A DNA stretch of 56,742 nucleotides from an uncultured Dorea sp. (GCA_910578865.1 CAJTRM010000021.1:1-56742); one strand, 5' to 3'. Shown: positions 7,732 to 16,932, numbered from the stretch's first letter. Translations and numbers: made by a program. Notes: generated by a model from the letters alone, not told the origin.

Positions 7732-8583
7732 ATGAATAAAAAAACGAATTCAGAATTACAGACTTTGGTTGACAAAGCCACAGCAGGAGACAAAAAAGCC
7801 CTGGAAACCCTTGTGACAGGTGTGCAGGATATGGTGTTTAATTTATCCCTGCGGATGCTGGGTACATTTGCAGATGCGGAAGATGCCACACAGGACATCC
7901 TGCTGAAGATGATCACGCATCTGTCTTCCTTTAGGGGTGACAGTTCGTTTACAACATGGGTATTCAGTATTGCAGCGAATCATCTGAAAACTTATAAGAA
8001 GCATATGTTTGCCCACTATCCGCTGAGTTTTGAATATTATGGGGACGATATAGAAAATGGTAAAATACAGGATGTTCCGGATCTGACACAGAATGTGGAA
8101 AAGGATATTCTGGCGGAGGAGCTGAAAATGTCCTGTACCAACGTGATGCTGCAATGTCTTGATACGGAAAGCAGATGCATTTTCATATTGGGAACAATGT
8201 TTAAAGTTGACAGCCGCATTGCCGGGGATATCCTGAATATGTCTCCCGAAGCTTATCGGCAGCGTCTTTCCAGGACACGTAAAAAGATGGCGGATTTTCT
8301 CGGGCAATATTGCGGGGAATATGGAAAAGGAAAATGTAAATGTAGGGACAGGGTGAATTATGCAATTCAAAGCCACAGGATAAACCCACAGAAGCTGGAT
8401 TACACAGAAGCAGCAGAAATCCCTGTTCAGACTGTTCTTGATGTAAAAAGTGCGATGGAAGATATTGACGATTTGTCACAGGACTTTTCCTTCTGCAAGT
8501 CCTACCAGTCTCCTGAACGCATGAAACATCTGATACAGGAATTGTTAGATTCTGCACAGATTTCTATGATTCAGAATTCATAA
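7732..8583 (+). CDS. ECF-type RNA polymerase sigma factor with C-terminal extension
   Basis: A 283-residue sigma-70 family protein. The sigma-2 region is at ~30-100 (MVFNLSLRMLG...DAEDATQDILLKM, FRGDSSFTTWVFSIAANH). The sigma-4 region is at ~140-195 (LDTESRCIFILGTMF... IAGDILNMSPEAYRQRLSRTRKK). After sigma-4 is a ~90-residue extension with a Cys cluster (QYCGEYGKGKCKCRDRV) that resembles the Cys-rich tail of some Firmicute ECF factors and may bind metal. No anti-sigma gene is adjacent. The start ATG has AGGAGG 8 bases upstream. It is followed 16 bases later by a DUF2461 gene, probably in the same transcript. Confidence 0.88.
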   Translation: MNKKTNSELQTLVDKATAGDKKALETLVTGVQDMVFNLSLRMLGTFADAEDATQDILLKMITHLSSFRGDSSFTTWVFSIAANHLKTYKKHMFAHYPLSFEYYGDDIENGKIQDVPDLTQNVEKDILAEELKMSCTNVMLQCLDTESRCIFILGTMFKVDSRIAGDILNMSPEAYRQRLSRTRKKMADFLGQYCGEYGKGKCKCRDRVNYAIQSHRINPQKLDYTEAAEIPVQTVLDVKSAMEDIDDLSQDFSFCKSYQSPERMKHLIQELLDSAQISMIQNS

Positions 8584-8599
8584 AGGAGATGATACGTTT

Positions 8600-9283
8600 A
8601 TGAATACACAGTTCATTATTGAGTACTTATCGGCGCTGAGCATGAACAACAATCGTGAGTGGTATCATGCGAACAAGGAAGATTTCAAAAAAGCCCATGC
8701 CGAATTTGAATGTTTATTACAGGCTCTGATGTTGGAGATCGGAAAGTTTGACAGCAGCATTTTACATAATCACCCGAAAGATCTTACATTTAAGATTGTG
8801 CGGGATACTCGCTTCAGTCATGACAAGTCACCCTATAATCCTGCGTTCCGTGCTCATATTTCCTCCAAAGGGAAGCTGCCGGTCCCGGTTGGATACTATC
8901 TTATGATCAAGCCGGGCGATCAGTCCTTCTTAGGCGGCGGTCTGTTTGCAGATATGTTCAAAGACGCAACAACAATGATACGGGATTATATTGTTCGGAA
9001 CGGCGGCGAATGGGAAACGATCATCCATGAGCCTGAGTTCAGCAATCATTTTACTGTACAGGGGACTGCATTAAAGAAGGTTCCTGCGGGATATGATAAA
9101 GCACATCCCCAGGCAGAATACCTGAAATTTAAGAGCTGGTATTTGGAATATCCGCTGAAGGATGAAGAATTGAACGATGCAGAAGGATTTGTCGCAAAGG
9201 CAGCAGAAATGTTCAAGGTGATGAAACCTTTTAATGACTATCTGAACAAGGCGCTTGCAGGCTTTCAGATGCCGGCAAGGTAA
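8600..9283 (+). CDS. DUF2461 (TIGR02453) family protein
   Basis: A 227-residue protein with the conserved DUF2461 features: NNNREWYHANKEDFKKA near the N-terminus, TFKIVRDTRFSHDKSPYNPAFRAH near residue 70, GGGLFADMF, and the Lys/Trp-rich C-terminal half. The family is widespread and of unknown biochemical function. It follows the ECF sigma gene by 16 bases with GGAG upstream and ends at a strong terminator, so the two genes form a short operon. Confidence 0.88.
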   Translation: MNTQFIIEYLSALSMNNNREWYHANKEDFKKAHAEFECLLQALMLEIGKFDSSILHNHPKDLTFKIVRDTRFSHDKSPYNPAFRAHISSKGKLPVPVGYYLMIKPGDQSFLGGGLFADMFKDATTMIRDYIVRNGGEWETIIHEPEFSNHFTVQGTALKKVPAGYDKAHPQAEYLKFKSWYLEYPLKDEELNDAEGFVAKAAEMFKVMKPFNDYLNKALAGFQMPAR

Positions 9284-9294
9284 CAGATGAGCAG

Positions 9295-9342
9295 GCAGCT
9301 GCAAATGGGGTTTCCACTTGCAGCTGCGGCTTTTGTTTTTTC
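9295..9342 (+). terminator. Intrinsic terminator after the sigma/DUF2461 operon
   Basis: GCAGCTGCAA (9295-9304) and TTGCAGCTGC (9318-9327) form a perfect 10-bp stem, followed by a T-rich run to 9342. Confidence 0.9.
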
Positions 9343-9351
9343 AGAATATGA

Positions 9352-9534
9352 TTATTTTTTCTGGAACAGCTTTTTGTCAAGATAAAAGATCGTCTCTCCA
9401 AGTACCATGCAGGCCGTGCCGAACAGGACGATCTCCAGGGTTCCCGGATTATTTGACAATAGAAAATACACAAGGAGCCTTCCTAAAATGATTGCTGCGG
9501 CAATCAACAATATTCTTCCTAAAATCTTATACAT
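9352..9534 (-). CDS. Small two-helix membrane protein, unknown
   Basis: A 60-residue protein from the ATG at 9534 (MYKILGRILL...), which has GAAGGGA upstream. It has two hydrophobic helices (ILLIAAAIILGRLLVYFLL and LEIVLFGTACMVLGETIF) separated by SNNPGT, and a basic tail DKKLFQKK, predicting a hairpin in the membrane. It lies downstream of pepT on the same strand and may be read through from it. No family recognised. Confidence that it is coding rests on the ribosome binding site and the coherent hydrophobicity. Confidence 0.55.
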   Translation of the reverse strand: MYKILGRILLIAAAIILGRLLVYFLLSNNPGTLEIVLFGTACMVLGETIFYLDKKLFQKK

Positions 9535-9558
9535 AGTAGTTCCCTTCTTTTTAAGGTA

Positions 9559-9581
9559 CCCGGGCATCTGAAGCGCCCGGG
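9559..9581 (-). terminator. Hairpin between pepT and the small membrane protein
   Basis: CCCGGGC (9559-9565) and GCCCGGG (9575-9581) form a 7-bp GC-only stem just after the pepT stop. There is no strong U-run on the reverse strand, so it may stabilise the pepT mRNA 3' end or terminate weakly. Confidence 0.45.
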
Positions 9582-9600
9582 CTTTTATGGACTCATGCTC

Positions 9601-10818
9601 CTATTTTGCGTAAAGCCTGATCAGTTCCATCACCACATCGACGGATTTGTCCATACCTTCTACGGTAATGTGTTCATAAGGTCCGTGGTAAGCATGACCT
9701 CCGGTTCCGAGGTTCGGACACGGAAGACCCTTGAAACTCAGCTGGCATCCGTCTGTACCGCCGCGGATCGGCATGATGATCGGGGCAATCCCTGTGTTTT
9801 CACAGGCAAGCTTTGCATTGTCGATCAGGTGCATACATCCTGCAATGATCTCTGCCATATTTTTATACTGGTCCGTCAGTGTGAGGGTGACGGTTCCGGC
9901 TCCCCATTTCTCGTTCATGTTCTTTTCAATGAGACGAAGGGTATTCTTCCGGGCCTCAAAGAAATTCTTGTCATGGTCTCTGACAATATAATTGAGCTGA
10001 GCTTTTGCACATTCACCGGACATGGTTACCAGATGATAAAAGCCTTCGTAATCTTCGGTGCCGCGCGGGGTCTCCATACCCGGAAGCATGGAATTGATCT
10101 CCATAGCTACAAGGCTTGCATTGACCATCGTATCCTTGGAGGAACCAGGGTGGACACTGACACCTGTGATGTCAAAGCATGCTTTGCATGCGTTGAAGTT
10201 CTCGTACTGGATATCGCCTTCCGTATCTCCGTCCAGCGTGTATCCGTAATCTGCCCCGAACCGTTCTACGTCAAAGTGAGAAGCTCCGGTGCCGATCTCT
10301 TCATCCGGCGTAAATGCTACACAGATAGGGCCGTGCGGAATGTTCTGTTCCTTAAGAAGTTCTACTACAGTAAGGATCTCAGCAATCCCTGCCTTGTCGT
10401 CTGCGCCCAGAACGGTGGTGCCGTCGGTGGTAATCAGAGTGCGTCCCTTTAAATCCTTAAGGTGTGGAAATGTCTTGGTACTCAGGATCAGCCCGCTGTC
10501 CCCAAGAGGGAGGTCTTCGCCGTTATAATTTTCTGTAATGACCGGAGTGATATCGTGGTCGCAGAAATCAGCCACAGTATCCATATGTGCAATAAATCCG
10601 ATGGCCGGCTTGTCTTCGTATCCTTCGGTTGCCGGGAGCTTGCCGTACAGGTAGCACTGGTCATCCAGATATACGTCGGATAAGCCAAGGGATTTCATCT
10701 CTTCCTCCAGGATGCGTGCAAGGTCGAACTGGCACTGGGAGGAAGGGACGGTTTCGCTGTTCTCGTCGCTTGGTGTGCGGACAACTACATACTTTAATAA
10801 TCTTTCATAAGCTTTCAC
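9601..10818 (-). CDS. pepT: Peptidase T (tripeptide aminopeptidase)
   Basis: M20B zinc aminopeptidase of 405 residues that removes N-terminal residues from tripeptides in the cytoplasm. Visible metal-site motifs are GFIAHMDTVAD, LGADDKAGIAE, FTPDEEIGTGASHFD, TLDGDTEGDI, and GGHAYHGPYE near the C-terminus. GTG start at 10818 with AAGGGGA 9 bases upstream. It is divergent from murE; the shared intergenic region has an extended -10 (TGTTATAAT on the reverse strand) and an inverted repeat in the leader. Confidence 0.96.
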   Translation of the reverse strand: MKAYERLLKYVVVRTPSDENSETVPSSQCQFDLARILEEEMKSLGLSDVYLDDQCYLYGKLPATEGYEDKPAIGFIAHMDTVADFCDHDITPVITENYNGEDLPLGDSGLILSTKTFPHLKDLKGRTLITTDGTTVLGADDKAGIAEILTVVELLKEQNIPHGPICVAFTPDEEIGTGASHFDVERFGADYGYTLDGDTEGDIQYENFNACKACFDITGVSVHPGSSKDTMVNASLVAMEINSMLPGMETPRGTEDYEGFYHLVTMSGECAKAQLNYIVRDHDKNFFEARKNTLRLIEKNMNEKWGAGTVTLTLTDQYKNMAEIIAGCMHLIDNAKLACENTGIAPIIMPIRGGTDGCQLSFKGLPCPNLGTGGHAYHGPYEHITVEGMDKSVDVVMELIRLYAK

Positions 10819-10858
10819 TGGTACATTCCCCTTTTCTGAAAATATAGTTTCGGTAAAG

Positions 10859-10886
10859 CAACAGAAGAGCCTGCGCGGTTCTGTTG
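10859..10886 (-). repeat. Inverted repeat in the pepT leader
   Basis: CAACAGAA (10859-10866) and TTCTGTTG (10879-10886) are a perfect 8-bp inverted repeat located between the pepT -10 and its ribosome binding site. Candidate operator or leader hairpin; no known regulator recognised. Confidence 0.4.
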
Positions 10887-10897
10887 ACCCTTAAAAG

Positions 10898-10906
10898 ATT
10901 ATAACA
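10898..10906 (-). promoter_or_regulatory. pepT extended -10
   Basis: On the reverse strand TG-T-TATAAT (TATAAT complement at 10898-10903) forms an extended -10. The -35 is poor. Confidence 0.5.
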
Positions 10907-10917
10907 CAATTTATCCT

Positions 10918-10945
10918 TTGCTGTATATGGAAAAAATGTTATACT
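10918..10945 (+). promoter_or_regulatory. murE promoter
   Basis: TTGCTG (10918-10923), a 16-base spacer, TATACT (10940-10945). This is the likely start of the long murE-to-thiN gene cluster. Confidence 0.55.
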
Positions 10946-11006
10946 ATACATAATCTGAAAGCTGTAAAGATAATTATTATAAAATAATCAGGAGGGTCGG
11001 CCTATT

Positions 11007-12482
11007 ATGAAGCTAACCAGTTTATTAGAACGTTTAGAATATGAAGTGCGTCAGGGGAGCGCGGATCTGCAGGTGACGGAGCTTTGCAACGATTCCCGCA
11101 AGGTTGCGGAGGGAAGTGTGTTTGTGTGCATTTCCGGCGCTGTGTCCGACGGGCATGATTATATTGAGGAAGTAAGAGAAAAAGGCGCCGCGGCAGTTGT
11201 CGTAGAGCGTCCGGTGGAGGCGCCGGAGGGACTTACCGTCATCCATGTAGACGACACCAGATATGCTCTGGCGCTTATGTCCGCCGCTTATTTCGGATAT
11301 CCGGCAGAGAAGCTGAAGGTGATCGGGATTACGGGCACAAAAGGGAAGACCACTACCACATATATGGTAAAATCAATCCTGGAAGGGGTCGGACATAAGG
11401 TGGGGCTGATCGGAACCATTGAGACTGTGATCGGGGAGGAGTCGATTCCTGCAAGCAATACGACTCCGGAATCCTTCACGATCCATAAATATTTTGCAAA
11501 GATGGTGGAGGCCGGCTGTGACAGTGTTGTTATGGAAGTGTCCTCCCAGGGGCTGATGCTGCATCGGACTGCAGGCATCCGGTTTGAGATCGGAATTTTC
11601 ACCAATCTTGGAGAGGATCATATCGGTCCTAATGAGCACAAGGATTTTGAGGATTACAAGAGGTGCAAGGGAATCCTGTTTACCCAGTGCAGGCTGGGGA
11701 TCGCCAATATTGATGACCGGTGGTATGAGGATGTATTTCGATATGCTGACTGCCGGACAGAGACCTTCGGTTTCTCAGAGCAGGCGGATCTTCGCGCGGT
11801 AAATGTGGAGCATGTTGCACGGCCGGGCTATCTGGGCATGAAATATCAGACCATGGGCCTGATGGAGATGGATGTAGAGATTGATATCCCGGGGGAGTTC
11901 AGTGTGTACAATTCCCTGACGGCAATCGCAGTGTGCAGGCACTTTGACGTGCCAAAGGAGAATATCAAAAAGGCATTAAAGGCGGCAAAAGTAAAAGGAC
12001 GCATTGAAATGATCAAGGTGTCGGATGATTTTACGATGATGATAGATTACGCCCACAACGCCATGAGTCTTGAAAGTCTTCTTCATACACTGCGGGATTA
12101 TAACCCGGGGCGCCTGGTGTCGGTATTTGGCTGCGGAGGCAACCGATCTAAGACAAGAAGATATGAGATGGGCGAAGTGTCGGGCAGACTGTCGGATTTT
12201 ACCATTATCACGTCGGATAACCCGAGGTTTGAGGAGCCTCAGGAGATTATAAACGATATTATTACCGGTATTGAGAAAACAGACGGGAAATATATTGATA
12301 TCTGCGACCGGAAGGAGGCTATCCGTTATGCCATCGGTCATGGTCAGGCCGGGGATGTGATCGTCCTGGCCGGGAAAGGACATGAGACCTATCAGGAGAT
12401 CAAAGGGGTCAAATATGACATGGATGACCGTGTGCTGATCCGGGAAGTGCTGGAAGAGCTTAAGGAGCAGAATGTACGCTAA
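11007..12482 (+). CDS. murE: UDP-MurNAc-tripeptide synthetase MurE
   Basis: A 491-residue Mur ligase that adds the third stem-peptide residue to UDP-MurNAc-L-Ala-D-Glu in the cytoplasm. The central ATPase domain has GITGTKGKTTT near residue 111. The C-terminal domain has GCGGNRSKTRR and SDNPRFEEP; the DNPR motif marks meso-diaminopimelate as the amino acid added, as is usual in Clostridia. AGGAGGG lies 10 bases before the ATG. The 3' end overlaps priA by 11 bases, so translation is probably coupled. Confidence 0.96.
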   Translation: MKLTSLLERLEYEVRQGSADLQVTELCNDSRKVAEGSVFVCISGAVSDGHDYIEEVREKGAAAVVVERPVEAPEGLTVIHVDDTRYALALMSAAYFGYPAEKLKVIGITGTKGKTTTTYMVKSILEGVGHKVGLIGTIETVIGEESIPASNTTPESFTIHKYFAKMVEAGCDSVVMEVSSQGLMLHRTAGIRFEIGIFTNLGEDHIGPNEHKDFEDYKRCKGILFTQCRLGIANIDDRWYEDVFRYADCRTETFGFSEQADLRAVNVEHVARPGYLGMKYQTMGLMEMDVEIDIPGEFSVYNSLTAIAVCRHFDVPKENIKKALKAAKVKGRIEMIKVSDDFTMMIDYAHNAMSLESLLHTLRDYNPGRLVSVFGCGGNRSKTRRYEMGEVSGRLSDFTIITSDNPRFEEPQEIINDIITGIEKTDGKYIDICDRKEAIRYAIGHGQAGDVIVLAGKGHETYQEIKGVKYDMDDRVLIREVLEELKEQNVR

Positions 12483-14700
12483 CATAATTATTGATATCAC
12501 ACATGAAAAACTGGATAAGGTGTTTCAGTACAGCATCCCTTCAGAACTTGAGGGGGTGCTGGAAGTTGGTATGGAGGTTGTAGTTCCTTTCGGCAGGGGA
12601 AATAAAGAGACGAACGGTTATGTAGTCGGATTTTCCGGGCATGCAGATTATGACCCTGAAAAGATTAAGGAGATACTGAGAAGAGCGGAGAAGAGCGAAG
12701 CGATAGAATCCAGGCTGGTAGCTCTGGCGGCCTGGATGAAGGAGTATTATGGGGGCACCATGATCCAGGCGCTCAGGACAGTTCTTCCGGTAAAGCGGAA
12801 GGAACGCATTCAGAAGAAACGCAGGGTGCGTCTGCTTCTGAAGGAAGAGGAAGGAAAAAGGCAGCTTGACATCTATCTGCATAAGAATCAGAAGGCAAGA
12901 GCCAGAGTGCTGGCGGGGCTTCTCGATCAGCCGCAGCAGGATTATGAATTGATCACTCATAAATTAAATGTCACGCAGTCGGTGATACGGGCCCTGGAGG
13001 AACAGGGAGTCCTTGCGGTGGAGTCGGAGGAGATGCTCAGGAATCCGGTGAAATACAAGCAGTCACAGCGGCAGGAGGTTCAGTTTACCGAGGAGCAGGA
13101 GGCAGCAGTCCAAACCTTCTGGCAGGATTACAGCCGCGGTGTCCGGACAACATACCTGGTCCATGGGGTAACGGGAAGCGGTAAGACAGAAGTGTATATG
13201 GAGATGATCGGGCGTGTGGTAAAAGCAGGCAGGCAGGCCATTGTGCTGATTCCTGAGATTGCCCTTACCTATCAGACGGTTCTGCGTTTCTACGGACGGT
13301 TCGGAGACCGGGTGTCGATCCTGAATTCCAGGCTGTCCGCCGGGGAGCGTTATGACCAGATTGAGCGGATCCGCCGGGGGGAAGTAGATGTGATGATCGG
13401 TCCTCGTTCCGCTTTGTTTGCTCCGTTTCCTGATCTTGGGCTTATTGTGATCGACGAGGAACATGAACCGGCATATAAGAGTGAAAAGGCGCCGAGATAT
13501 CATGCAAGAGAGACGGCATTAGCCAGGGCTAAGATGGAAGGCGCCAGTGTCGTCCTTGGATCGGCGACGCCTTCTCTGGAGGCATTCTACCAGTGCCGGA
13601 ACGGAAGATATACGCTTCTTAAGCTTAAGAACAGAGCAGCATCCCAGAGCCTTCCGGATGTATATACTGTGGATATGAGGGAAGAACTAAAGCATGGCAA
13701 TCGTTCTATTTTAAGTGACCGGCTGAAGGAGATGATTACAGAACGCCTTTGGAAAAAGGAACAGGTGATGCTGTTTTTAAACCGGAGGGGATATGCAGGA
13801 TTTGTATCTTGCAGATCCTGCGGGCATGTAGTAAAATGTCCCCATTGTGATGTGTCCCTGTCCGCACACAGAAACGGAAAAATGGTCTGCCACTATTGTG
13901 GCTACGAACAGCCTTCTATAAAAAAGTGCCCGGAATGCGGCTCGGGATATATCGGCGGTTTCAAGGCAGGTACACAGCAGATTGAAGACCTGGTAAAACA
14001 GACCTTTCCCGGAAGCAGGGTGCTCAGGATGGATCTTGATACTACAAAAGTGAAGAACGGTCATGAAAGGATCCTGTCTGCATTTTCCAATGAGGAGGCG
14101 GATATCCTCATCGGAACCCAGATGATCGTAAAGGGGCATGATTTCCCCAATGTGACCCTGGTGGGCGTGCTGGCGGCGGATCTGTCCCTGTATTCCAATG
14201 ACTATCAGTCTGCGGAGCGCACCTTTCAGCTTCTCTCGCAGGCTTCCGGAAGGGCGGGGAGAGGAAAGAAGAGAGGGGAAGTAGTAATACAGACCTACAG
14301 CCCGGAGCATTATAGTATCCGGATGGCGGCGAGGCAGGACTATGAAGGCTTTTATGAGGAGGAGATGAAGTACCGGCAGCTTATGGGATATCCGCCGGTG
14401 GACCAGCTTCTGGCTGTATGGATGACAGGGAGCGCAGAGGAGCATCTTAAGAAAGCCGCCTTATATCTGAAGGAGTTTGCCGCCCGGATCAACAGAGGAG
14501 GGAGACTCTCTGTGATCGGGCCGTCCGCCCCATATGTGTCAAAGGTCAGCGATCAGTACCGGCAGATTTTATATATTAAAAGTGAAGCATACAGGTGTTT
14601 GATTGAAGCAAAGAACCTGATGGAGCAATATATTGAGATGAATACAGGATTTGACAGTTTGCGGATTCAGTTTGATTTTAACCCAATAAATACATCATAA
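12472..14700 (+). CDS. priA: Primosomal helicase PriA
   Basis: A 742-residue DEAH-type helicase that restarts stalled replication forks by binding D-loops and loading the primosome. Domains in order: N-terminal 3'-DNA-binding domain (YANIIIDITHEKLDKVFQY), Walker A GVTGSGKTEVY near residue 233, DEEH box (VIDEEHEPAYKS), a zinc-binding module with eight Cys in CRSCG...CPHCD...CHYCG...CPECG (~446-489), and a C-terminal helicase lobe with GTQMIVKGHDFPNVTLVG. The start ATG lies inside the end of murE. Confidence 0.97.
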   Translation: MYANIIIDITHEKLDKVFQYSIPSELEGVLEVGMEVVVPFGRGNKETNGYVVGFSGHADYDPEKIKEILRRAEKSEAIESRLVALAAWMKEYYGGTMIQALRTVLPVKRKERIQKKRRVRLLLKEEEGKRQLDIYLHKNQKARARVLAGLLDQPQQDYELITHKLNVTQSVIRALEEQGVLAVESEEMLRNPVKYKQSQRQEVQFTEEQEAAVQTFWQDYSRGVRTTYLVHGVTGSGKTEVYMEMIGRVVKAGRQAIVLIPEIALTYQTVLRFYGRFGDRVSILNSRLSAGERYDQIERIRRGEVDVMIGPRSALFAPFPDLGLIVIDEEHEPAYKSEKAPRYHARETALARAKMEGASVVLGSATPSLEAFYQCRNGRYTLLKLKNRAASQSLPDVYTVDMREELKHGNRSILSDRLKEMITERLWKKEQVMLFLNRRGYAGFVSCRSCGHVVKCPHCDVSLSAHRNGKMVCHYCGYEQPSIKKCPECGSGYIGGFKAGTQQIEDLVKQTFPGSRVLRMDLDTTKVKNGHERILSAFSNEEADILIGTQMIVKGHDFPNVTLVGVLAADLSLYSNDYQSAERTFQLLSQASGRAGRGKKRGEVVIQTYSPEHYSIRMAARQDYEGFYEEEMKYRQLMGYPPVDQLLAVWMTGSAEEHLKKAALYLKEFAARINRGGRLSVIGPSAPYVSKVSDQYRQILYIKSEAYRCLIEAKNLMEQYIEMNTGFDSLRIQFDFNPINTS

Positions 14701-14713
14701 GGAGAGAATAACT

Positions 14714-15190
14714 ATGGCTATCAGAAAAATCAGAGAACTAGGAGAGGATGTGCTCACAAAACCATGTAAGGAAGTGCCGAAAATGACATTTCGGACAAGA
14801 ACACTGATCCATGACATGCTGGATACAATGTATGAGGCAGCGGGGGTAGGGCTTGCAGCCCCGCAGGTGGGGATCCTGAAAAGGATTGCCGTCATTGATG
14901 TGGGGGAAGGGCCGATCGTGCTGATCAATCCGGTGATTCTTGAGACCGGAGGGGAGCAGACCGGGGAAGAGGGCTGCTTAAGCCTGCCGGGGAAAGCAGG
15001 GATCGTGACCAGGCCCAATTATGTGAAGGTGCGCGCGTTGAATGAGGAGATGGAGGAAGTGGAGATTGAGGGTGAGGAGCTGCTTGCACGGGCACTCTGC
15101 CACGAGATCGAGCATCTGGACGGGAAGATGTATATTGAGCTTGTAGAAGGTGGGATTTACGATATAGAAGCCAATGAGGAGGAAGCGTAG
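14714..15190 (+). CDS. def: Peptide deformylase
   Basis: A 158-residue metalloenzyme that removes the formyl group from new N-termini on the ribosome. All three family motifs are present: GVGLAAPQVG, EGCLSLPG (metal Cys) and CHEIEHLDG (HExxH). It follows priA with GGAGAG upstream. Its stop codon is immediately followed by the fmt ATG, pairing the enzymes that add and remove the formyl group. Confidence 0.97.
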   Translation: MAIRKIRELGEDVLTKPCKEVPKMTFRTRTLIHDMLDTMYEAAGVGLAAPQVGILKRIAVIDVGEGPIVLINPVILETGGEQTGEEGCLSLPGKAGIVTRPNYVKVRALNEEMEEVEIEGEELLARALCHEIEHLDGKMYIELVEGGIYDIEANEEEA

Positions 15191-16135
15191 ATGAGGGTTA
15201 TATTTATGGGTACTCCGGATTTTTCTGTGGGTACTCTTGAGGCTCTGGTGGATGCGGGACATGAAGTAGTCCTTGCAGTTACCCAGCCGGATAAGCCGAA
15301 GGGACGCGGGGAAAAGATGCAGTATACGCCTGTGAAAGAAACGGCTGTCAGATATGGGATTCCGGTATTTCAGCCGAGGAGAATCCGGGATCCGGAGTGC
15401 ATCGGGGAACTCCGGAAATATAAGGCAGATGTTATGGTGGTGATTGCTTTCGGGCAGATTCTTCCGAAGGAGATTCTTCAGATGACGCCTTACGGGTGTA
15501 TCAATGTCCATGCTTCCCTGCTGCCAAAATACAGAGGCGCCGCTCCGATACAGTGGGCAGTCATTGACGGGGAGAAAGTTTCGGGTGTCACGACCATGCA
15601 GATGGATGAAGGACTGGATACCGGTGACATGCTCCTTAAGACGGAGGTTGTGCTGGATGAAAAGGAGACCGGCGGAAGCCTTCACGATAAGCTTGCCGCT
15701 GCCGGGGCAAGGCTCCTTGTAGAGACATTGCAAGCTCTGGAAGATCAGACCGTGACTGCTGTGAAGCAGGGAGAGAGTCCGACAGCGTATGCCCGTATGC
15801 TGGATAAGAACCTGGGGAATATTGACTGGAGCTGGACGGCAAAAGCCATTGAACGTCTGATCCGAGGGCTGAATCCATGGCCGAGTGCATACACCGGCTG
15901 GAACGGGAAGACAATGAAGATCTGGGAGGCACAGGCTGTCTCACGGGGGCAGGCGGCCGGTACGGCAGAGCCCGGGACGGTTGTATCCGTGGAGAAGGAC
16001 GGATTTCTGGTACAGACCGGAGAAGGGCTGTTGAAGGTCAAAGAACTCCAGATCCCCGGAAAAAAGAAGATGGAGGCAGGCGCATTCCTGAGGGGCTATC
16101 CGATGGAGGCAGGAACGATTTTGAAAAATTCTTAA
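15191..16135 (+). CDS. fmt: Methionyl-tRNA formyltransferase
   Basis: A 314-residue enzyme that formylates initiator Met-tRNA using 10-formyl-tetrahydrofolate. The start region MRVIFMGTPDFSVGTLEAL, the catalytic NVHASLLPKYRGAAPIQWA and QMDEGLDTGDM are diagnostic. The C-terminal OB-like domain (RGLNPWPSAYTGWNGKTMKIW) is complete. It starts directly at the def stop. Confidence 0.97.
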   Translation: MRVIFMGTPDFSVGTLEALVDAGHEVVLAVTQPDKPKGRGEKMQYTPVKETAVRYGIPVFQPRRIRDPECIGELRKYKADVMVVIAFGQILPKEILQMTPYGCINVHASLLPKYRGAAPIQWAVIDGEKVSGVTTMQMDEGLDTGDMLLKTEVVLDEKETGGSLHDKLAAAGARLLVETLQALEDQTVTAVKQGESPTAYARMLDKNLGNIDWSWTAKAIERLIRGLNPWPSAYTGWNGKTMKIWEAQAVSRGQAAGTAEPGTVVSVEKDGFLVQTGEGLLKVKELQIPGKKKMEAGAFLRGYPMEAGTILKNS

Positions 16136-16211
16136 AAATATATGAAGAGTCAGTATTTTCACGGTTTTTCATATATAATAGTTAGTATATGTCCGTGAAG
16201 GAGGAAAAGGA

Positions 16212-16916
16212 ATGTATTATCCGATGTATTTTGATCCAACGTATATACTGGTGCTTGCAGGTGTTGCTGTCTCTATGATAGCATCGGCAAAGATGCGCTC
16301 TACTTTTAACAGATATTCCACAGTCAGGAGCCGTTCAGGGATGACAGGCAGGGACACTGCCGAGAGGCTTTTGCACAGTCAGGGCATCTATGATGTCAGA
16401 GTCGAGCATGTGTCCGGCAGTTTGACGGATCATTATGATCCGCGCAATAAGGTATTGCGGCTTTCCGATGTGACCTACAATTCAGCTTCAGTTGCCGCCA
16501 TCGGAGTTGCGGCTCATGAATGCGGGCACGCGGTTCAGCATGCGAAAGGATATGCACCGCTCAGTATCAGAAGTGCACTGGTACCTGTTGTGAATTTCGG
16601 GAGTGCGGTCTCGTGGCCGCTCATTCTGGCTGGGCTTCTTATAAACAGCCGGTCGGCGGTGATGCTGCTGAATCTCGGGATCTTGGCCTTTTCGTTATCT
16701 GTATTGTTTCAGATTGTGACGCTGCCGGTAGAATTTAATGCATCAAACCGCGCACTTAGAATTCTGGGAGATACAGGAATGCTGTATCCGGACGAGGTGA
16801 GAGATACGAGAAAGGTATTGACTGCGGCAGCGCTTACTTATGTAGCAGGGGCGGCAGCTGCGATCCTTCAGCTTCTCCGTCTGCTTCTCATAAGTAATTC
16901 CAGAAGAAGAGACTAG
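16212..16916 (+). CDS. YugP-family zinc metallopeptidase (membrane)
   Basis: A 234-residue membrane protease-like protein of the Zn_peptidase_2 (YugP) family. The zinc motif AAHECGHAVQHAKGY is near residue 102. Membrane helices are at the N-terminus (YILVLAGVAVSMIASA), in the middle (SWPLILAGLLINSRSAVMLLNLGILAFSL) and at the C-terminus. The conserved LPVEFNASNRAL is present. Substrate unknown. It commonly sits in this fmt-rsmB neighbourhood. A TATAAT at 16174-16179 suggests an internal promoter with a weak -35. Confidence 0.9.
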   Translation: MYYPMYFDPTYILVLAGVAVSMIASAKMRSTFNRYSTVRSRSGMTGRDTAERLLHSQGIYDVRVEHVSGSLTDHYDPRNKVLRLSDVTYNSASVAAIGVAAHECGHAVQHAKGYAPLSIRSALVPVVNFGSAVSWPLILAGLLINSRSAVMLLNLGILAFSLSVLFQIVTLPVEFNASNRALRILGDTGMLYPDEVRDTRKVLTAAALTYVAGAAAAILQLLRLLLISNSRRRD

Positions 16917-16932
16917 CAGGGAGGACTTTAAG

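Noticed and set aside
9595..10452. A 285-codon open frame on the + strand opposite pepT
   Set aside because: It lies entirely within pepT, has no ribosome binding site and gives a His/Cys/Val-rich product with no family features; pepT has all its metal-site motifs.
13777..14445. A 222-codon reverse frame inside priA
   Set aside because: Antisense of a clearly coding, conserved helicase region; composition is typical of a shadow frame.
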